Source: Streptomyces sp. WM4235 | GTDB lineage: Bacteria > Actinomycetota > Actinomycetes > Streptomycetales > Streptomycetaceae | Reading direction: 5' to 3' | NCBI RefSeq assembly: GCF_001279725.1 | Contig: NZ_LGDE01000427.1 | Location: 1-52,662 of the forward strand | DNA: 52,662 nucleotides | Part shown: piece after piece, positions 17,175 to 25,624 of the stretch | Layout of the letters: every line of letters begins with the position of its first letter | Position numbering within the stretch: position 1 is the first letter of the stretch | Program-made: the position numbers and the translations under genes | The notes under the pieces: model-generated | What the model saw: the letters and a program-made list of their open reading frames with translations, nothing else | Database searches by the model: none | Told to the model about the DNA's origin: nothing

Positions 17175-18371
17175 GAAGGCGAGTTCCGCCCTGCGGACCT
17201 CGCGGGCCGAGGTGCCGACCACCGCTCCCGCCATGCTCAGCAGGCCGCCGGCCAGGAACACCGGGGTGATGCCCCACAGGTCCACCGCCAGGCCGAAAAC
17301 GGGGTAGGACAGCGGGGCCAGGCCCACCGCCGTGAAGGCCATGACCGAGCTGACCCGGCCCAGGTACGCGGGGTCGGTGGAGGTCTGGATCAGGGCGACG
17401 GCCAGGCCTCCGCAGATGCCGCAGACCAGGCCGGTCAGCAGCGAGACGGCGACCGCGGTCGGCAGGCCGGGGGCCAGGGCGAGGCTGCCGATGCCGGCCG
17501 AGCCGACGATCAGGGTGAGGTTCTGCACCGCGCCCGCGCGGGGGAACCGGGGCACCAGCGTCAGGACCAGGGCGCTGGACGCCGCACCCGCCCCGAAGGC
17601 GCCGATGATCCAGCCGACCCCGCCGGCGCCCCAGTCCCGCTCCTCGGCCAGCAGGATCAGCCCCAGGGTGAGCGGCGCGGAGGTGCCGAGCTGGCTCAGC
17701 GCGCCGGACACCGTCAGCGGACCGATCACCGGGTGCCGCCGGATGTAGGCGAGCCCGGACAGCAACTGCCGCCAGGGGGTCTGCCCCGCCGAGGGGTCCT
17801 CGGAGTCCCGCACCGTGGGGGCGATCCGTACGGCCAGCAGCAGCACCAGGGAGAGCCCGAACAGCGCGGCGGCCACGCCGAAGGCGGCTCCCACGCCGCC
17901 CAGACCGATCGCGAGGCCCGCCACCGGCGGCCCCGCGGTGTGCCCGACGCGTTCGGCGAGGCTGCGCAGCCCCTGGACCCGCACCAGCTGTCCGGGGCCG
18001 GCGATGCGGGGCGGCAGCGCGCCGACCGCCGGCATGAACAGCGCGTCGACGGCCCCGAAGACCAGGGCCACCGTCACCAGGACCCACAGCCCGGGTGAGG
18101 CGAGCGCGACGATCAGGGCGAGCGCGAGGATGACCGCGCAGCGCACGGCGTCGGAGGAGACGACCACGAGCCGGGGCCCGAAGCGGTCGGCGACCACCCC
18201 GCCGCCCAGCATGAGCAGGGCCCTCGGGACGGCGCCGGCCGCCATGACCAGCCCGACCTCGGCCGGCCCGGCCACGTGCGCGGCGGTCCAGCCGAGAGCG
18301 AGGAAGTAGATCGCGTCGCCGATCAGCGAGGCGGCGTAGGCGGCCAGCCAACGCCATGTGTTCCGGTTCAA
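17169..18371 (-). CDS. MFS transporter
   Basis: 400-residue major facilitator with about 12 hydrophobic helices; the cytoplasmic loop VVADRFGPRLVVVSSD resembles the MFS motif A region (G-x-x-x-D-R-x-G-R). The general type is an MFS_3/EntS-like drug or metabolite exporter. The TTG at 18371 is chosen: a GGGGGG site lies 5 bases upstream and the first helix follows directly. It begins 17 bases after the hisF stop, so it is probably the last gene of the his transcription unit. Substrate unknown. Confidence 0.85.
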   Translation of the reverse strand: MNRNTWRWLAAYAASLIGDAIYFLALGWTAAHVAGPAEVGLVMAAGAVPRALLMLGGGVVADRFGPRLVVVSSDAVRCAVILALALIVALASPGLWVLVTVALVFGAVDALFMPAVGALPPRIAGPGQLVRVQGLRSLAERVGHTAGPPVAGLAIGLGGVGAAFGVAAALFGLSLVLLLAVRIAPTVRDSEDPSAGQTPWRQLLSGLAYIRRHPVIGPLTVSGALSQLGTSAPLTLGLILLAEERDWGAGGVGWIIGAFGAGAASSALVLTLVPRFPRAGAVQNLTLIVGSAGIGSLALAPGLPTAVAVSLLTGLVCGICGGLAVALIQTSTDPAYLGRVSSVMAFTAVGLAPLSYPVFGLAVDLWGITPVFLAGGLLSMAGAVVGTSAREVRRAELAFA

Positions 18372-18388
18372 CGCAGCCCCCCGGGGCG

Positions 18389-19144
18389 TCAGCGCACCGG
18401 GTGGCCGGCCCCCCGCAGCGCGTCCTTGACCTGGCCGATGCGCAGGTCGCCGAAGTGGAACACCGACGCGGCGAGTACCGCGTCCGCGCCGGCCTCGATG
18501 GCCGGCGGGAAGTGCTCCAGCCTGCCGGCGCCGCCGGAGGCGATCACCGGGACCGTGACGTGCCTGCGCACGGCCGCGATCATCTCCGTGTCGTAGCCGT
18601 CCTTCGTACCGTCCGCGTCCATGGAGTTCAACAGGATTTCCCCGGCGCCCAGTTCGGCCGCCCGGTGGGCCCATTCCACGGCGTCGATGCCGGCGCTCCG
18701 CCGGCCGCCGTGGGTGGTGACCTCGAAGGAGCCGGAGGCGGTGCGGCGGGCGTCCACGGACAGCACGAGCACCTGCCGACCGAACCGCTCGGCGATCTCC
18801 CGGATCAGCTCGGGGCGGGCGATGGCGGCCGTGTTGACGCCCACCTTGTCGGCGCCCGCCCGCAGCAGTTTGTCGACGTCGTCGGCGGTGCGCACGCCGC
18901 CGCCGACGGTCAGCGGGATGAAGACCTGTTCGGCGGTGCGGCGCACCACGTCGTAGGTGGTCTCGCGGTTGCCGGAGGAAGCGGTGATGTCGAGGAACGT
19001 CAGCTCGTCGGCGCCCTCGGCGTCGTAGAGCTTGGCCATCTCCACCGGGTCGCCGGCGTCGCGCAGGTTCTGGAAGTTGACTCCCTTGACCACGCGGCCG
19101 TTGTCCACGTCCAGGCAGGGGATCACCCGTACGGCGAGGGTCAT
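18389..19144 (-). CDS. hisF: Imidazole glycerol phosphate synthase cyclase subunit
   Basis: Uses ammonia from HisH to turn PRFAR into imidazole-glycerol phosphate and AICAR. 251-residue TIM barrel with catalytic Asp12 ([14 protein letters not shown]) and Asp131 (LSVDARR). ATG at 19144 overlaps the ridA stop (ATGA). Its partner hisH is two genes upstream, separated by priA and ridA. Confidence 0.97.
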   Translation of the reverse strand: MTLAVRVIPCLDVDNGRVVKGVNFQNLRDAGDPVEMAKLYDAEGADELTFLDITASSGNRETTYDVVRRTAEQVFIPLTVGGGVRTADDVDKLLRAGADKVGVNTAAIARPELIREIAERFGRQVLVLSVDARRTASGSFEVTTHGGRRSAGIDAVEWAHRAAELGAGEILLNSMDADGTKDGYDTEMIAAVRRHVTVPVIASGGAGRLEHFPPAIEAGADAVLAASVFHFGDLRIGQVKDALRGAGHPVR

Positions 19145-19536
19145 GCGGAGGCTCCTGAGGGACCGAAGGCTTCGACCTCCACCTCGACGACCATGGAGGG
19201 GTCGACGAAACCGGAGACGATGATCATGGATGCTGCGGGCCGCACCGCGTCGAACAGCTCCTTGTGGGCGCGGCCGACGTCCTCCACGTCGCGGGCGTGC
19301 GTGAGGTACATGCGGGTGCGCACCACGTGCTCGGGGCCGAGCCCGGCCTGCTCCAGGGCCTTGAAGGCCACGCCGAAGGCCGTGATGGCCTGGTCGTACG
19401 GGCCGCCCCCGTCGACGGCGGTGCAGCCGGAGACGAGGACCAGGCCGTTGGGGAGCTGTACGGCGCGCGAGTAGCCGATGACGTCCTCGTAGGCGCCACC
19501 GGAGGAGATGCGTCGTACCTGGTCGGAAGAGCTCAT
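19141..19536 (-). CDS. RidA family (YjgF/YER057c/UK114) protein
   Basis: 131-residue RidA-type protein; RidA enzymes hydrolyse reactive enamine/imine intermediates, protecting PLP and other enzymes. Visible family features: VSGCTAVDG, the [17 protein letters not shown] block with the substrate-carboxylate-binding Arg, and a C-terminal [15 protein letters not shown] with the conserved acidic residues. It is embedded in the his operon with 4-base overlaps on both sides (ATGA with priA and with hisF), so it is made together with the late histidine enzymes. Whether it acts on a his intermediate or on a general metabolite is open. Confidence 0.9.
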   Translation of the reverse strand: MSSSDQVRRISSGGAYEDVIGYSRAVQLPNGLVLVSGCTAVDGGGPYDQAITAFGVAFKALEQAGLGPEHVVRTRMYLTHARDVEDVGRAHKELFDAVRPAASMIIVSGFVDPSMVVEVEVEAFGPSGASA

Positions 19537-20261
19537 GCGGAGACCACCTTCAGGGCTTCTTCCAGGGTGAAGGCCTTGGCGTACAGGGCCTTGCCGACGA
19601 TGGCGCCCTCGACGCCCTGCGGGACGAGCGCGGACAGGGCCCGCAGGTCGTCCAGCGAGGAGATGCCGCCGGAGGCCACGACGGGCCGGTCGGTGGCGGC
19701 GCAGACGTTCTTCAGCAGCTCCAGGTTGGGGCCGGTCAGCGTGCCGTCCTTGCCGATGTCGGTGACGACGTAGCGGGCGCAGCCCTCGGAGTCCAGGCGG
19801 GCGAGGGTCTCGTAGAGGTCGCCGCCCTCGCTGGTCCAGCCGCGGCCCTTGAGGGTGGTGCCGCGCACGTCGAGGCCGACCGCGATCCTGTCGCCGTGCT
19901 CGGCGATGGCCTTGGCGGCCCACTCGGGGGTCTCCAGGGCGGCGGTGCCCAGGTTGACGCGGGTGCAGCCGGTGGCGAGGGCCGCGGCGAGCGAGGCGTC
20001 GTCGCGGATGCCGCCGGAGAGTTCGACCTTGATGTCCATGGCGCCGGTGATCTCGGCGACCAGGGCGCGGTTGTCGCCGGTGCCGAAGGCGGCGTCGAGG
20101 TCGACCAGGTGGAGCCACTCGGCGCCGGAGGCCTGCCAGGCGAGGGCCGCCTCCAGCGGGGAGCCGTAGGAGGTCTCGCTGCCGGAGACCCCGTGGACGA
20201 GGCGGACGGCCTGTCCGTCGCGGACGTCGACCGCGGGGAGGAGTTCAAGGGTCTTCGGCAT
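19533..20261 (-). CDS. priA: Bifunctional HisA/TrpF isomerase (PriA)
   Basis: 242-residue TIM barrel. In Actinobacteria PriA isomerises both ProFAR (histidine, HisA step) and phosphoribosyl-anthranilate (tryptophan, TrpF step). N-terminus [18 protein letters not shown] contains the general base Asp12, and [15 protein letters not shown] contains the second Asp. The [16 protein letters not shown] loop with Arg and Trp is characteristic of PriA rather than HisA. No trpF is present in the window. ATG at 20261 overlaps the hisH stop by one base (TGATG). Confidence 0.95.
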   Translation of the reverse strand: MPKTLELLPAVDVRDGQAVRLVHGVSGSETSYGSPLEAALAWQASGAEWLHLVDLDAAFGTGDNRALVAEITGAMDIKVELSGGIRDDASLAAALATGCTRVNLGTAALETPEWAAKAIAEHGDRIAVGLDVRGTTLKGRGWTSEGGDLYETLARLDSEGCARYVVTDIGKDGTLTGPNLELLKNVCAATDRPVVASGGISSLDDLRALSALVPQGVEGAIVGKALYAKAFTLEEALKVVSA

Positions 20262-20920
20262 CAGAGGGTCTCGATCCAGTTGGTGAGGAGCCGGGCCCCG
20301 GCGTCGCCGGACTTCTCGGGGTGGAACTGGGTGGCCCACAGGGCCCCGTTCTCCACCGCCGCGACGAAGGGCTCGCCGTGGGTGGCCCAGGTGACCTTGG
20401 GGGCGCGGATCAGCGGGTTGGTGACTTCCAGGCTCCAGTCGCGCGCCGCGTACGAGTGGACGAAGTAGAAGCGGGCGTCCGCGTCCAGGCCGGCGAAGGC
20501 CTGGCTGTCGGCCGGCGCGTCGACGGTGTTCCACCCCATGTGCGGGACGACGGGGGCCTTGAGCGGTCCGACCGTACCGGGCCACTCGTCGAGGCCCTCG
20601 GTCTCCACGCCGTGTTCGATGCCGCGCTCGAAGAGGATCTGCATGCCCACGCAGATGCCCATGACGGGGCGGCCGCCGGAGAGCCGGCGGCCGATGATCC
20701 AGTCGCCGCGGGCGTCCTTGAGGCCCCGCATGCAGGCGGCGAAGGCGCCGACGCCGGGGACGAGGAGTCCGTCGGCGTCCATGGCCTTGTCGTAGTCGCG
20801 GGTGATCTCGACGTCGGCGCCGACGCGCGCGAGGGCGCGTTCGGCGGAGCGGACGTTGCCGAAGCCGTAGTCGAAGACGACGACCTTCTTGGTCGGTCTG
20901 GCGGGACCAGCAGCGCTCAT
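20261..20920 (-). CDS. hisH: Imidazole glycerol phosphate synthase glutaminase subunit
   Basis: Class I glutamine amidotransferase supplying ammonia to HisF. 219 residues with nucleophile Cys90 ([10 protein letters not shown]) and the His200/Glu202 pair in QFHPEKSG. A strong AGGAGG site (20927-20932) precedes the ATG at 20920. Just beyond that site the usual operon neighbour is displaced by the TnpB element, so hisH, priA, ridA, hisF and the MFS gene may depend on read-through or on a promoter inside the element. Confidence 0.97.
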   Translation of the reverse strand: MSAAGPARPTKKVVVFDYGFGNVRSAERALARVGADVEITRDYDKAMDADGLLVPGVGAFAACMRGLKDARGDWIIGRRLSGGRPVMGICVGMQILFERGIEHGVETEGLDEWPGTVGPLKAPVVPHMGWNTVDAPADSQAFAGLDADARFYFVHSYAARDWSLEVTNPLIRAPKVTWATHGEPFVAAVENGALWATQFHPEKSGDAGARLLTNWIETL

Positions 20921-21029
20921 CCCAAACCTCCTTGCGTGAAAACTCCCGGCTGCAGCCAGGTAGGAAACGCGTCCACGGCTCGGGACCGCGCCCAGGCGCG
21001 GTGCCGCTGCGTGAAGCCGTGACCTGTAC

Positions 21030-21059
21030 TTGTGTTCGGATCGTGACCGCCCCTAGCGT
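21030..21059 (+). promoter_or_regulatory. Candidate tnpB promoter
   Basis: TTGTGT (21030-21035) and TAGCGT (21054-21059) are separated by 18 bases, and the GTG at 21067 follows 7 bases after the -10. This predicts a leaderless tnpB mRNA and supports that start. Confidence 0.4.
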
Positions 21060-21066
21060 CCGGGGC

Positions 21067-22284
21067 GTGGGAACTTCTTCTCTGGTGAAGCGGGCGTTCA
21101 AGTACCGCTTCTATCCGACCGACGCGCAGGCGGCCGGGCTGTCGCGGACGTTCGGGTGTGTACGGAAGGTCTACAACCTGGCTCTGGCCGCCCGCGCGGA
21201 TGCCTGGACCCGCCAGGAGCGTATGGGGTACGGACAGACGTCGGCGCTGCTCACGACGTGGAAGCGGACCGAGGAGCTGGCGTACCTGGCCGAGGTCTCC
21301 TCGGTGCCGTTGCAGCAGGCACTGCGGCATCTGCAGAGTGCGTTCGCGGGGTTTTGGGGAAAGCGGGCGAAGTACCCCCGCTTCAAGTCGAAGCGGAAGT
21401 CCCGGGCCTCGGCCGAGTACACGCGCAGTGCGTTCCGCTACGCCGACGGTCACCTGACGCTCGCGAAGATGGCCGAGCCGTTGGACATCGTGTGGTCGCG
21501 CCCCCTCCCGGCTGGGGCGGCACCGAGCACCGTGACGGTCTCCCGGGACAGTGCCGGGCGCTGGTTCGTGTCCCTGTTGTGCGAGGACACCCCTGCCCCG
21601 ATGCCCGCCACCACGAATGCGGTGGGCATCGACGTCGGACTGACCGTACTGGCCACCCTCTCGACCGGCGAGAAGATCCCCAATCCCCGACATGAGCGCA
21701 GGGAACGCGACCGGCTGGCGCGTGCACAAAGGGCGCTGGCCCGGAAGGAGATGGGAAGCAAGAGCCGAGCCAAGGCCCGCACCCGCGTGGCCAGGATCCA
21801 CGCCCTCATTGCCGATCGCCGCCGGGATCATCTGCACAAACTGACGACTCGACTCGTGCGCGAAAACCAAACGCTCGTGATCGAGGACCTCACCGTCAAG
21901 AACTTGCTGAGGAATCACACGCTCGCCCGGGCCGTCAGCGATGCGGGCTGGCGTGAGCTGCGCTCCATGCTGGAGTACAAGGCGGCCTGGTACGGACGGG
22001 TGCTGGTCACCACCGACCGGTGGTTCCCCAGCACACGCCTGTGCTCGGTCTGCGGGACCTCGGCCGACACGATGCCCCTGCACGTCCGCGAGTGGACGTG
22101 CGAGAACTGCGGAACGACCCACGACCGGGACGGGAACGCCGCGATCAATCTTCTGGCCGCCGGGCTGGCGGTCGCTGCCTGTGGAGCGGGTGTAAGACCT
22201 CATCGGGAGTCCTCCTCTCGGTTGGGGCGGTCCGTGGTGAAACAGGAAACCCCACCCGTGAGGGTGGGACTCCCCTCCTCTTAG
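21067..22284 (+). CDS. tnpB: TnpB (OrfB), RNA-guided nuclease-like transposon protein
   Basis: 405 residues. TnpB proteins are RNA-guided endonucleases ancestral to Cas12 that help IS605-type elements persist. Features in order: N-terminal [11 protein letters not shown] helix-turn-helix-like start, a Lys/Arg-rich region ([15 protein letters not shown], 99-113), RuvC-I GIDVG with Asp189, RuvC-II VIEDL with Glu273, a four-cysteine zinc ribbon (Cys326, 329, 345, 348) and Ruv[16 protein letters not shown] (352-363). All catalytic carboxylates are retained, so the nuclease looks intact. Residues after ~370 run into the right end and may be non-conserved. The GTG at 21067 is preferred because of a -10 box 7 bases upstream and the short distance to the conserved start; the frame stays open to 20932. 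Confidence 0.9.
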   Translation: MGTSSLVKRAFKYRFYPTDAQAAGLSRTFGCVRKVYNLALAARADAWTRQERMGYGQTSALLTTWKRTEELAYLAEVSSVPLQQALRHLQSAFAGFWGKRAKYPRFKSKRKSRASAEYTRSAFRYADGHLTLAKMAEPLDIVWSRPLPAGAAPSTVTVSRDSAGRWFVSLLCEDTPAPMPATTNAVGIDVGLTVLATLSTGEKIPNPRHERRERDRLARAQRALARKEMGSKSRAKARTRVARIHALIADRRRDHLHKLTTRLVRENQTLVIEDLTVKNLLRNHTLARAVSDAGWRELRSMLEYKAAWYGRVLVTTDRWFPSTRLCSVCGTSADTMPLHVREWTCENCGTTHDRDGNAAINLLAAGLAVAACGAGVRPHRESSSRLGRSVVKQETPPVRVGLPSS

Positions 22285-22290
22285 GGAGGG
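22251..22290 (+). ncRNA. Right-end hairpins, putative omega-RNA scaffold
   Basis: Two hairpins follow or overlap the end of tnpB: CCCACCC-GTGA-GGGTGGG (22251-22268) and CCCTCC-loop-GGAGGG (22273-22290). In studied TnpB systems the guide RNA is made from the 3' end of tnpB plus the right end, and the guide is the ~16-20 bases just outside the element. By that rule the guide would start near 22303 and match flanking his-operon DNA. The RNA itself is inferred from family knowledge. Confidence 0.35.
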
Positions 22291-22297
22291 AAGGAGG

Positions 22298-22465
22298 TCA
22301 ATCCCAAATCCCTTGGATCCGCAGGACTCCGGCGGCGAGACACATCGCGGAGCCGATGGCGAGCAGGACGACCAGCGACAGGGGCATCTTCTGCTTGTGG
22401 AAGGAGTAGACGCCACCGGCGAGGAAGAGGCCGACGACGATCAGGATGGTGTTGAGGCCGGTCAC
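22298..22465 (-). CDS. Small two-helix membrane protein of the his operon
   Basis: 55 residues, two hydrophobic helices (TGLNTILIVVGLFLAGGVYS and PLSLVVLLAIGSAMCLAAGV) joined by a basic turn FHKQKM, and a short C-terminus RIQGIWD. GTG at 22465 begins 2 bases after the hisB TAA, so it is cotranscribed. No function known to me. Its stop (22298-22300) lies at the edge of the TnpB element. Confidence 0.75.
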   Translation of the reverse strand: MTGLNTILIVVGLFLAGGVYSFHKQKMPLSLVVLLAIGSAMCLAAGVLRIQGIWD

Positions 22466-22467
22466 GG

Positions 22468-23061
22468 TTAGAGGGCGCCCTTCGTGGAGGGCAGGATCCC
22501 GGCGGCGCGCGGGTCGAACTCGGCCGCGTAGCGCAGGGCGCGGGCCAGCGCCTTGAACTGGCACTCCACGATGTGGTGGGCGTTGCGCCCGTACGGGACG
22601 TGGATGTGCAGGGCGATCTGGGCCTGCGCGACGAAGGACTCGAAGATGTGCCGGGTCATCGTCGTGTCGTAGGTGCCGATCATCGGCGCCATGTTCTCGG
22701 GCTCGGTGTGCACGAGGTAGGGGCGGCCGGACAGGTCGACGGTCACCTGGGCGAGCGACTCGTCCAGCGGGACGGTGCAGTTGCCGAAGCGGTAGATGCC
22801 CACCTTGTCGCCGAGGGCCTGCTTGAAGGCGGCGCCGAGCGCGAGGGCGCTGTCCTCGATGGTGTGGTGGCTGTCGATGTGCAGGTCGCCCTCGGTCTTG
22901 ACGGTGAGGTCGAAGAGGCCGTGGCGGCCGAGCTGGTCGAGCATGTGGTCGTAGAAGCCCACGCCCGTCGAGACGTCGACCTTGCCGGTGCCGTCGAGGT
23001 TTATCTCGACGACGACCGAGGTCTCCTTCGTGGTCCGTTCGACCCGTCCGATGCGGCTCAT
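22468..23061 (-). CDS. hisB: Imidazoleglycerol-phosphate dehydratase
   Basis: Mn-dependent dehydration of imidazole-glycerol phosphate. 197 residues, monofunctional (no phosphatase domain). Metal-binding His clusters: [29 protein letters not shown] and the second set near [27 protein letters not shown] at 23061 overlaps the hisC stop (ATGA). Confidence 0.97.
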   Translation of the reverse strand: MSRIGRVERTTKETSVVVEINLDGTGKVDVSTGVGFYDHMLDQLGRHGLFDLTVKTEGDLHIDSHHTIEDSALALGAAFKQALGDKVGIYRFGNCTVPLDESLAQVTVDLSGRPYLVHTEPENMAPMIGTYDTTMTRHIFESFVAQAQIALHIHVPYGRNAHHIVECQFKALARALRYAAEFDPRAAGILPSTKGAL

Positions 23062-24179
23062 GCGTGCTGCTCCTTCTTCAGTGCGCGAACCGCTTCCAGG
23101 AACGCGTCGTTCTCGGCCGGGGTGCCCGCGGTGACCCGCAGCCATCCCGGCACGCCGTTGTCCCGGACCAGGACGCCCTGGTCGAGGATCTTTTCCCAAG
23201 CGGTGTGGGAGTCGTCGAACTTCCCGAACTGGATGAAGTTCGCGTCGGACTCGGTGACCTCGAAGCCGATGGCCCGCAGCTCCTCGACGAGGCGGTCGCG
23301 CTCGGCCTTGAGCTGCTCCACGTAGCCGAGGAGGGTGTCGGTGTGCTCCAGCGCGGCCAGCGCGGTCGCCTGGGTGACGGCCGACAGGTGGTACGGCAGG
23401 CGTACGAGCTGCACGGCGTCGACCACGGCGGGGTGCGCGGCCAGGTAGCCCAGGCGCAGCCCGGCGGCGCCGAAGGCCTTGGACATGGTCCGGGAGACCA
23501 CCAGGCACGGGCGGCCCTCGATGAGCGGCAGGAGCGAGTCGTGGTGGCTGAACTCCACGTACGCCTCGTCGACGACGACGAGGGAGGCCGAACCTCGATC
23601 GGCACGCGCGGCCTGGGCGGCCTCGTACAGGGCGAGGACCGTCTCGGCTCCGACGGCGGTGCCCGTGGGGTTGTTGGGCGAGGTGATGAAGACGACGTCC
23701 GGCGCGTGCTCGGCGATGGCCCGCTCCGCCGCCTCCGCGTCGATGGTGAAGTCGTCCCGGCGCGGGCCGGAGATCCACCCGGTGCCGGTGCCGCGGGCGA
23801 TCAGCGCGTGCATGGAGTACGAGGGCTCGAAGCCCATCGCGGTGCGGCCGGGGCCGCCGAAGGCCTGGAGGAGCTGTTGGAGGACCTCGTTGGATCCGTT
23901 GGCGGCCCAGACGTTCTCACGCGCGACGGGGTGCTTGCCGGTACGGGTGAGGTACGCGGCCAGCTCGGTCCGCAGCTCGATCGCGTCCCGGTCGGGGTAG
24001 CGGTTGAGGGTGCGGGCGGCTTCGGCCACGCGTTCGGCGATGCGCCGCACCAGCTCCTCGGGGAGCTCGTACGGGTTCTCGTTGGTGTTCAGCTGGACGG
24101 GCACGTCGAGCTGCGGGGCGCCGTAGGGGGACTTGCCGCGCAGCTCGTCGCGGATGGGGAGGTCGTCGATGCCGGTCAT
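23058..24179 (-). CDS. hisC: Histidinol-phosphate aminotransferase
   Basis: PLP aminotransferase making L-histidinol phosphate from imidazole-acetol phosphate. 373 residues, fold type [16 protein letters not shown] at the N-terminal substrate loop, [16 protein letters not shown], and the PLP lysine in [20 protein letters not shown] at 24179 overlaps the hisD stop (ATGA). Confidence 0.96.
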   Translation of the reverse strand: MTGIDDLPIRDELRGKSPYGAPQLDVPVQLNTNENPYELPEELVRRIAERVAEAARTLNRYPDRDAIELRTELAAYLTRTGKHPVARENVWAANGSNEVLQQLLQAFGGPGRTAMGFEPSYSMHALIARGTGTGWISGPRRDDFTIDAEAAERAIAEHAPDVVFITSPNNPTGTAVGAETVLALYEAAQAARADRGSASLVVVDEAYVEFSHHDSLLPLIEGRPCLVVSRTMSKAFGAAGLRLGYLAAHPAVVDAVQLVRLPYHLSAVTQATALAALEHTDTLLGYVEQLKAERDRLVEELRAIGFEVTESDANFIQFGKFDDSHTAWEKILDQGVLVRDNGVPGWLRVTAGTPAENDAFLEAVRALKKEQHA

Positions 24180-25498
24180 GCCTGGGGGACCTTCCATCCG
24201 AAGCGCGCCTTGAGGGCCGCGCCGTGCGCGGGCAGGTCCTCGGCCTCGGCGAGCGTCACCACGTGGTGGGTGACCTCGGCGAGGGCGTCCCGCGTGTAGT
24301 CGACGATGTGGATGCCGCGCAGGAAGGACTGCACGGACAGGCCGGAGGAGTGGCAGGCGCAGCCGCCGGTGGGCAGCACGTGGTTCGAGCCCGCGCAGTA
24401 GTCGCCGAGGGAGACCGGGGCCCAGGGGCCGACGAAGATCGCGCCGGCGTTGCGGACCCGGGCGGCCCAGGCGGCCGCGTCGGCGGTCTGGATCTCCAGG
24501 TGCTCGGCGCCGTACGCGTCGACGACCTTGAGGCCGTCCTCCAGGCTTTCCACCAGGACGATCGCGGACTGCCGGCCGGCGAGCGCGGGCTTGATCCGGT
24601 CCTCGACGTGCTTGGTGGCGGCGACCTGCGGCTCCAGCTCCCGTTCCACGGCGTCCGCGAGCTCGACGGAGTCCGTGACGAGGACGGCGGCGGCCAGCGG
24701 GTCGTGCTCGGCCTGGCTGATCAGGTCGGCGGCGACGTGCACCGGGTCGGCCGTGGAGTCCGCGAGGACGGCGATCTCGGTGGGGCCGGCCTCGGTGTCG
24801 ATGCCGATCTTCCCGGTGAAGTAGCGCTTGGCGGCGGCGACCCAGATGTTGCCGGGGCCGGTCACCATGTTCGCCGGGGCGCACTCGTCCGTGCCGTACG
24901 CGAACATCGCGACGGCCTGGGCGCCACCGGCCGCGTACACCTCGTCCACGCCGAGCAGCGCGCAGGCGGCGAGGATCGTGGGGTGCGGCAGACCGTCGAA
25001 TTCTTTTTGCGGCGGGGACGCGAGCGCGATGGACTCGACGCCCGCCTCCTGGGCCGGCACCACGTTCATCACGACGGAGGACGGGTACACCGAGCGGCCG
25101 CCGGGCGCGTACAGGCCCACCCGCTCGACCGGAACCCACTTCTCGGTCACGGTTCCGCCGGGGACCACCTGGGTGGTGTGCTCGCCGCGGCGCTGGTTGC
25201 GGTGCACGATCCGGGCGCGCCGGATGGACTCCTCCAGGGCGGCGCGCACGGCCGGGTCCAGCTGCTCCAGGGCGGCCTTGAGGGCCTGCGCGGGCACCCG
25301 GACCTGCGAGAGTTCGACCCCGTCGAACTTCCGCGCGTAGTCGATCAGCGCCGCCGTGCCACGATGATGGACGTCCTCGCAGATGGGCCGCACCTTGTCC
25401 AGGGCGGCTTCCACGTCGAACTCGGCACGGGGCAGCAGATCGCGCAGGGCGCCACCCTCGGGGAGGGTGTCACCGCGCAGGTCGATACGAGAGATCAC
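24176..25498 (-). CDS. hisD: Histidinol dehydrogenase
   Basis: Zn-dependent, NAD-linked two-step oxidation of histidinol to histidine. 440 residues; family blocks include [46 protein letters not shown], and [19 protein letters not shown] with the catalytic and metal-site His residues. GTG at 25498. First gene of the hisDCB operon, divergent from the gene at 25625; a palindrome lies in the shared promoter region. Confidence 0.97.
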   Translation of the reverse strand: MISRIDLRGDTLPEGGALRDLLPRAEFDVEAALDKVRPICEDVHHRGTAALIDYARKFDGVELSQVRVPAQALKAALEQLDPAVRAALEESIRRARIVHRNQRRGEHTTQVVPGGTVTEKWVPVERVGLYAPGGRSVYPSSVVMNVVPAQEAGVESIALASPPQKEFDGLPHPTILAACALLGVDEVYAAGGAQAVAMFAYGTDECAPANMVTGPGNIWVAAAKRYFTGKIGIDTEAGPTEIAVLADSTADPVHVAADLISQAEHDPLAAAVLVTDSVELADAVERELEPQVAATKHVEDRIKPALAGRQSAIVLVESLEDGLKVVDAYGAEHLEIQTADAAAWAARVRNAGAIFVGPWAPVSLGDYCAGSNHVLPTGGCACHSSGLSVQSFLRGIHIVDYTRDALAEVTHHVVTLAEAEDLPAHGAALKARFGWKVPQA

Positions 25499-25539
25499 CT
25501 GCCAATTCTCTCAGACCGTTTCCCGGCACCGTTCGCCCG

Positions 25540-25556
25540 TATCACTGGCTGATACA
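25540..25556. promoter_or_regulatory. Palindromic candidate operator between hisD and the divergent gene
   Basis: GTATCACTGGCTGATAC has perfect 6-bp arms (GTATCA/TGATAC) around a 5-base spacer. It lies 42 bases upstream of the hisD start and 69 before the ATG at 25625. It is of the size bound by a dimeric repressor. Part of it (CGTATCACTG) recurs upstream of trpC. Protein unknown. Confidence 0.4.
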
Positions 25557-25581
25557 CGCCCCGGACGTCACCGCCGCCCCT

Positions 25582-25587
25582 TAGCGT
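25582..25587 (+). promoter_or_regulatory. -10-like box for the gene at 25625
   Basis: TAGCGT, the same hexamer as in the candidate tnpB promoter. It would give a start near 25595 and a leader of about 30 bases carrying the GGAGGGGG site. No clear -35. Confidence 0.3.
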
Positions 25588-25624
25588 TCCCCTGGGTGTG
25601 ACGGACGAGCGGAGGGGGACCGCC

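Larger units (their letters stand above)
20933..22302 (+). mobile_element. IS605/IS1341-type element carrying a solitary tnpB
   Basis: About 1.37 kb inserted between hisH and the small membrane gene at 22298-22465, which are adjacent in a normal his operon. It contains only a TnpB gene; there is no Y1 transposase (TnpA), so the element is non-autonomous. The right end has two hairpins and a terminal stretch of the form GGGAGGGAAGGAGGTCAA, recalling the right ends of this family. The left end includes a CCGCGCC/GGCGCGG hairpin (20985-21002). Boundaries are estimates: elements of this group make no target duplication, so they cannot be fixed without an empty site. The right end may overlap the stop of the downstream small gene. 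Confidence 0.75.

Noticed and set aside
20933..22302. A second gene (TnpA transposase) in the insertion element
   Set aside because: No reading frame with the Y1 transposase HUH motif is present; only TnpB is encoded.
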